Positions 60,845-64,000 of a stretch of DNA of 64,000 nt are shown here, in pieces (position 1 is the stretch's first letter; each line of letters opens with the position of its first letter). Origin of the DNA: Oscillospiraceae bacterium (GTDB lineage Bacteria; Bacillota; Clostridia; Oscillospirales; Oscillospiraceae); the NCBI GenBank assembly GCA_009777775.1, contig WRLE01000002.1, forward strand, positions 62,001 through 126,000, given 5' to 3'. The notes under the pieces are model-generated. The model was not told where the DNA came from and searched no databases. It worked only from the letters and a program-made list of their open reading frames with translations. A program made the position numbers and the translations under genes.

Positions 60845-61783
60845 TTATCTCCTTTCAAAGGCTATGTACCTGTAAAATATCACCATGAATCCGCAGGCAA
60901 CTTTCATTCCAATTAAGGAATTCATCAATATGAGGTAAAGCTGCTTCATTTGTGGGAAGTGTATGTGAATACCCATTAGTATAAAGCTGGTAGCAAGTAA
61001 AATTATTGCAGCGAAAATGAGCTTTTCCACTATCATCAGAGTCTTGTATTGCATATCATCTATATTATGTATAAGATATTTGCATACAAAGAAGCTTGCC
61101 ACAGCGACACCTCCTTGAAATCCACCCCCTGGAGAAATATGTCCATTGAAAATGAGATAAATTCCAAATAATAAAATCCCGGAGCAAACTATTCGAACAG
61201 TGTAAATGGCTATTTTGTCAGACTTGCTTACACCACGAAGCTGGCTTGCATTGTCAGGGAGTGATTCATTAAACATGGACATATGGGTGACGGCGACCAC
61301 GCTCACCAAGAGCATGAGGGCTTCAAAGAGAGTATCATACATTCTATAGCCGAGATATATTGCGGTGACTGAGTTTTCGCCTCCAACATCATTCATGAAA
61401 GATGCGATATATTTGTCCTTGACGAATGTATTTGCAGGTGAGTTGGGTATAAAGAATATGAATAATGCACAGATAACAAGGGTAAAAGCCACTGCAACAC
61501 CACGTTTCTTAAGCTTGGCTATGATTGGGTTTTCCTGTGGTGGTTCATAGTTTACAGTTGTCACCAGGCTGAAGTATTTTTCAAAGCATATGATAAGGAA
61601 TACCGTTGAAAAGGTACTGACCGCAGCTTCTGCCATTGCCACATCCGGTGCTCCAAGCAGTAGAAAGCAAACAGCTGAAATCATCGAAAAAACTCCGAGA
61701 TATACTATCATCCCGAGGATTTTTTTCTCATTTATTGCTAGTATTGCACTTATTACCCAAAAGGCTAGTAGTACGTAAATCAT
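60845..61783 (-). CDS. mrpB: Fused Mrp subunit: MbhD/MbhE (MrpA C-terminal) plus MrpB
   Basis: This 312-residue membrane protein joins three parts. Residues 1-75 match the DUF4040/MbhD domain (LLGAPDVAMAEAAVSTFSTVFL), about 120-170 match MbhE (TAIYLGYRMYDTLFEALMLL), and about 185-312 are MrpB (GHISPGGGFQGGVAVASFF). In classical Mrp the first two belong to the C-terminus of the large MrpA; here the ND5-like N-terminal MrpA is missing. This matches the D-E-F set of membrane-bound hydrogenase (Mbh) antiporter modules fused into one gene. Confidence 0.85.
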   Translation of the reverse strand: MIYVLLAFWVISAILAINEKKILGMIVYLGVFSMISAVCFLLLGAPDVAMAEAAVSTFSTVFLIICFEKYFSLVTTVNYEPPQENPIIAKLKKRGVAVAFTLVICALFIFFIPNSPANTFVKDKYIASFMNDVGGENSVTAIYLGYRMYDTLFEALMLLVSVVAVTHMSMFNESLPDNASQLRGVSKSDKIAIYTVRIVCSGILLFGIYLIFNGHISPGGGFQGGVAVASFFVCKYLIHNIDDMQYKTLMIVEKLIFAAIILLATSFILMGIHIHFPQMKQLYLILMNSLIGMKVACGFMVIFYRYIAFERR

Positions 61784-61789
61784 TATTTT

Positions 61790-62104
61790 CTATACTCCGC
61801 CATATCCGTCATCGTACTCGTCTGACATTTTGCTATCGCTGGCATATGCCGAACGAGCGATAATGTGTCCGCTCAGTGGGTTGAGCACGAGGAGCAGTAC
61901 CATTATAACTAGTAGTTTTAAGGTAAAAAAGCTCCAGCCATGTTTTATCATCAATCCAATAATCAGCGTTATTGCTCCCACTGTGTCGATTTTTGCTGAC
62001 ACAAGAATCCTGGGATAAAATTCTTTGAAACGAAACAATCCAACAACACCGAAGAGCATAAATACAAGCCCTGCTATTATTATGATATTCGCCACTATCA
62101 TCAT
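61790..62104 (-). CDS. mrpG: Mrp antiporter subunit G
   Basis: This protein of about 104 residues has three membrane helices, with the family sequence GLVFMLFGVVGLFRFKEFYPRILVSAKIDTVG near the N-terminus. ATG 62104 is preferred because AGGAG lies nine bases upstream; the open frame extends to a TTG at 62113. It is encoded between mrpF and the fused mrpB, in the usual E-F-G order. The tail is Asp/Gly-rich (DEYDDGYGG). Confidence 0.88.
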   Translation of the reverse strand: MMIVANIIIIAGLVFMLFGVVGLFRFKEFYPRILVSAKIDTVGAITLIIGLMIKHGWSFFTLKLLVIMVLLLVLNPLSGHIIARSAYASDSKMSDEYDDGYGGV

Positions 62105-62141
62105 TTTTATCAACTCCTATCTATATATAGGTTTATTATTG

Positions 62142-62408
62142 TCATTCCTCGGCTTGCTTATTGTCTTTTACTCTGTTTAAGATAAATGCTGTTATGAAAT
62201 ATGTGCTGATGAAGCCAAAAAGGATATAAATTATTGCAAAATCTAGAATATATGCTGTGTTTACCATTGAGGCAAATACAATGATGATAATGATAAGTTT
62301 TGTGGAAATAAGCGTTAATCCAAGTATTCGGTCCCATACTGAGGGTCCTATAATTGTACGAATCAATATCATAAATAAAAATGCAAACAATACCCAAATT
62401 ACATACAT
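62142..62408 (-). CDS. mrpF: Mrp antiporter subunit F
   Basis: This protein of about 88 residues has three membrane helices and the MrpF signature IRTIIGPSVWDRILGLTLISTKLI. GAGG precedes the ATG at 62408; another ATG six bases upstream is too close to that site. It is encoded 10 bp after mrpE. Confidence 0.88.
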   Translation of the reverse strand: MYVIWVLFAFLFMILIRTIIGPSVWDRILGLTLISTKLIIIIIVFASMVNTAYILDFAIIYILFGFISTYFITAFILNRVKDNKQAEE

Positions 62409-62418
62409 ATTCATTCCC

Positions 62419-62901
62419 TCACAATTGTGCTTTTTGCAGCTGTTTTTCCAGCTTGCCTTTGATTAGTTCATCTGCATTTTCCAAATCCGCTGGGTCATCA
62501 TCTTTTCCTCTAAGCCAAAGTACATGAATTTCTTGTTCATTAAGCTCCAGTGACAATGTCCCTGGAGTTAGTGTTATGGAATTAGCTAGCATGACATTGA
62601 AAAAATCATTGTCGCTGTTGGTCTTGACTTTTACAATATCCACATTAGCTCCTTTTATAGTTAGTTTCATTGCAGCGAAACCAGCCATATATATTTGTCC
62701 GATGAGATAAAAAAAATAGAGAAACAACCGCCATATTTTGATGCCGGTAATGCTCTCTATTGGAAATAGTTTATTAAAACAAGCCACACAGGCTGTGCTA
62801 ACGGTTAATCCAACTATAGCTTGGGTAAGACTAAGATTTTCTGTGAGTATAATCCATATGATAGTCAGAAGGAGTACTGAAAATATGTAGTTTTTCTTCA
62901 A
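62419..62901 (-). CDS. mrpE: Mrp antiporter subunit E
   Basis: This 160-residue protein has two or three N-terminal helices and a cytoplasmic C-terminal half, as in MrpE/MbhA. The block ANSITLTPGTLSLELNEQEIHVLWLRG is diagnostic. It starts at TTG 62901 behind AAAGGTGG. It is the first gene of the leftward antiporter operon, and its promoter should lie in 62902-63036; I cannot identify it with confidence. Confidence 0.9.
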   Translation of the reverse strand: MKKNYIFSVLLLTIIWIILTENLSLTQAIVGLTVSTACVACFNKLFPIESITGIKIWRLFLYFFYLIGQIYMAGFAAMKLTIKGANVDIVKVKTNSDNDFFNVMLANSITLTPGTLSLELNEQEIHVLWLRGKDDDPADLENADELIKGKLEKQLQKAQL

Positions 62902-63036
62902 TCGATTCCACCTTTATTTGGACAAATGGTTGCATTAAGCATATCTTTTGAAAATCTGCATTGCCGATGCATTTTCCGTTACTTCGCATTTTCCGTTAGT
63001 ATCTTTTATAGTATGGGTTACGAATTTATACCCTCA

Positions 63037-63609
63037 CTATATTTTATCGCGCAATTCGCTGCGCAGCATAATATATTTTGCATCATCCATGACTTTATTT
63101 AATTGTCTTGCGTTATATGTGCCTTCCTTCACAAAGGTAAAACCGCATTTTTCAATGACTCGCTGGGATTGATGATTATCAAGAAAATGGCATACAGTAA
63201 GAGCATCGATATCCACATTGGTAAAAGTCCAGTCAATCAATGCTTTTGCAGCTTCAGGAGTCAAGCCTTGTCCCCAATAGTCCTTTGATAGTGTGTATCC
63301 AATGTCCTTGACCTTTAGGTGCTGGTAATCGGGGTCTTCGTTTGCCCAGGATGTATGAAATCCTATGGAACCTATTACTTTGTTGTTTTCAATAAGTTCC
63401 ATGGCAAATACATTTTTTCCTTCGATGAATAATTGCAATACTTGCCTTGTTGTCCTCTTGAATCTATGGTGAGGCCAGCCTGCCATTTCACCCACACCGG
63501 GAACGGAGGCATATTCATAAAAATCATCAAGGTCGCTTGTTAGCCAAGGGCGTAGTATCAAGCGTTCTGTGATAATATATACTTTGGAAACATCAATAAA
63601 AATATCCAT
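63037..63609 (-). CDS. GNAT family N-acetyltransferase (RimJ/RimL type)
   Basis: This protein of about 190 residues has the GNAT fold of the ribosomal-protein alanine acetyltransferase-like subgroup. Visible blocks are ITERLILRPWLTSDLDDFYEY, IGSIGFHTSW, the acetyl-CoA loop DYWGQGLTPEAAKALI (a Q-x-x-G-like loop) and VIEKCGFTFVKEGTYN. ATG 63609 is chosen because AAGG lies suitably upstream; the frame remains open 51 bp further. The substrate is unknown. Confidence 0.85.
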   Translation of the reverse strand: MDIFIDVSKVYIITERLILRPWLTSDLDDFYEYASVPGVGEMAGWPHHRFKRTTRQVLQLFIEGKNVFAMELIENNKVIGSIGFHTSWANEDPDYQHLKVKDIGYTLSKDYWGQGLTPEAAKALIDWTFTNVDIDALTVCHFLDNHQSQRVIEKCGFTFVKEGTYNARQLNKVMDDAKYIMLRSELRDKI

Positions 63610-63745
63610 ATTCATAACCTTATCTAATGGTATAATAGAAACTGTATGTGCAGATGACATAAAATGAACAGTAACATATTATTCAAATTTTTCAGTATTA
63701 TACCAGACCAGCTAAAATGGGTCAAATTTATGTATAGAATTAAGC

Positions 63746-63776
63746 GAGAAACCCGCCAAATACTGACGGGTTTCTC
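63746..63776. terminator. Hairpin terminator downstream of the SLH gene
   Basis: A 10-bp perfect stem gagaaacccg (63746-63755) / cgggtttctc (63767-63776) with an 11-base loop is followed on the plus strand by CTTTT. It lies 66 bp beyond the stop of the leftward SLH gene and may serve it. Confidence 0.65.
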
Positions 63777-63841
63777 CTTTTAGAGGAATGCTGAGATTCG
63801 CGTGTTACAATTGCACTTGCTTCACTCGATTGTATTGTAAC

Positions 63842-64000
63842 TTATTTTAATCTCCATGTTTCGTATCCATCGGCGCCTCTGATAAAGTCGTGGTCATTTG
63901 ATGCTTCAACTATTGCGGTATAGGCCCAATGGGTAGTATTTATGTCATTGAATACTTTTATTCCTGTTGGGATGTCTTCTAATCTGACTTTTCTATCGAG
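63842..64000 (-). CDS. C-terminal end of an S-layer homology (SLH) domain protein, partial
   Basis: The minus strand from the window edge reads RKVRLEDIPTGIKVFNDI then NTTHWAYTAIVEASNDHDFI and RGADGYETWRLK before the stop at 63842-63844. The pattern F-x-D-I-x-x-x-H-W-A-Y-x-A-I-x-E-A is that of an SLH domain, which anchors proteins to secondary cell-wall polymers. Only about 52 residues are inside the window, so the rest of the protein is unknown. Confidence 0.75.
   Translation of the reverse strand, partial: LDRKVRLEDIPTGIKVFNDINTTHWAYTAIVEASNDHDFIRGADGYETWRLK

Noticed and set aside
1-64000. tRNA or rRNA genes
   Set aside because: No cloverleaf with conserved T-loop GTTCGA-type sequence or rRNA-like stretch was recognised by eye; a tRNAscan run would settle this.

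Overview
The window looks like a chromosomal segment of a low-G+C, anaerobic, Gram-positive-type (Clostridia-like) bacterium. The sequence is AT-rich and many starts carry AGGAGG-type ribosome binding sites, including GTG and TTG starts. Other pointers are an agr-type peptide quorum system, an S-layer-homology protein at the right edge, several corrinoid-methyltransferase genes and no respiratory-chain genes. No rRNA, tRNA, CRISPR array or complete insertion sequence was found.

Layout. 1-2.7 kb: thioredoxin reductase, thioredoxin, a flavin reductase and a membrane acetyltransferase-like protein. 2.8-7.6 kb: two large hybrid histidine kinases. 7.8-15.7 kb: arylamine N-acetyltransferase, then argC-J-B-D-F and an aspartate carbamoyltransferase with a PyrI-like zinc tail. 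15.7-25.1 kb: two paralogous HxCG methyltransferases of the uroporphyrinogen-decarboxylase (URO-D) fold around tatD, secG, pduL, yajC, a threonine aldolase and an MBOAT/DHHW/DUF4358 acyl-transfer locus. 25.2-31.7 kb: a RelB-YafQ toxin-antitoxin pair with a frameshifted toxin, GtrA, and a complete branched-chain-amino-acid-type ABC importer. 31.8-36.9 kb: two diguanylate cyclase response regulators and a hybrid kinase.

37.1-46.4 kb is the most unusual part: a same-strand cluster of nitrogenase-like H, D and K proteins, a membrane diguanylate cyclase, a corrinoid protein, two zinc methyltransferases and a corrinoid-reactivating ferredoxin/ASKHA protein. Cysteine ligands in D and K suggest one [4Fe-4S] cluster instead of a P-cluster, and FeMo-cofactor ligands appear absent. 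I infer a non-nitrogen-fixing reductase coupled to corrinoid methyl transfer; its substrate is unknown.

46.4-54 kb is a rearranged accessory region with an AAA ATPase, a fifth URO-D-type methyltransferase, secreted lipoproteins, four copies of a long hairpin repeat and several duplicated gene-end fragments. 54-58.8 kb holds a quorum-sensing locus: a 40-residue AgrD-like prepeptide with serine at the expected ring position, an AgrC-like kinase and a LytTR regulator, with no agrB in view. Three promoters here share the same geometry: two ACCATTCGC-like sites 21 bp apart, the second 41 bp before an extended -10. They would drive agrD, a two-gene secreted/membrane protein operon and a leftward transcript toward a small ORF and a WG-repeat lipoprotein. 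58.9-62.9 kb encodes a six-gene Mrp/Mbh-type cation antiporter module. The right edge has a GNAT acetyltransferase and the C-terminal end of an SLH protein.
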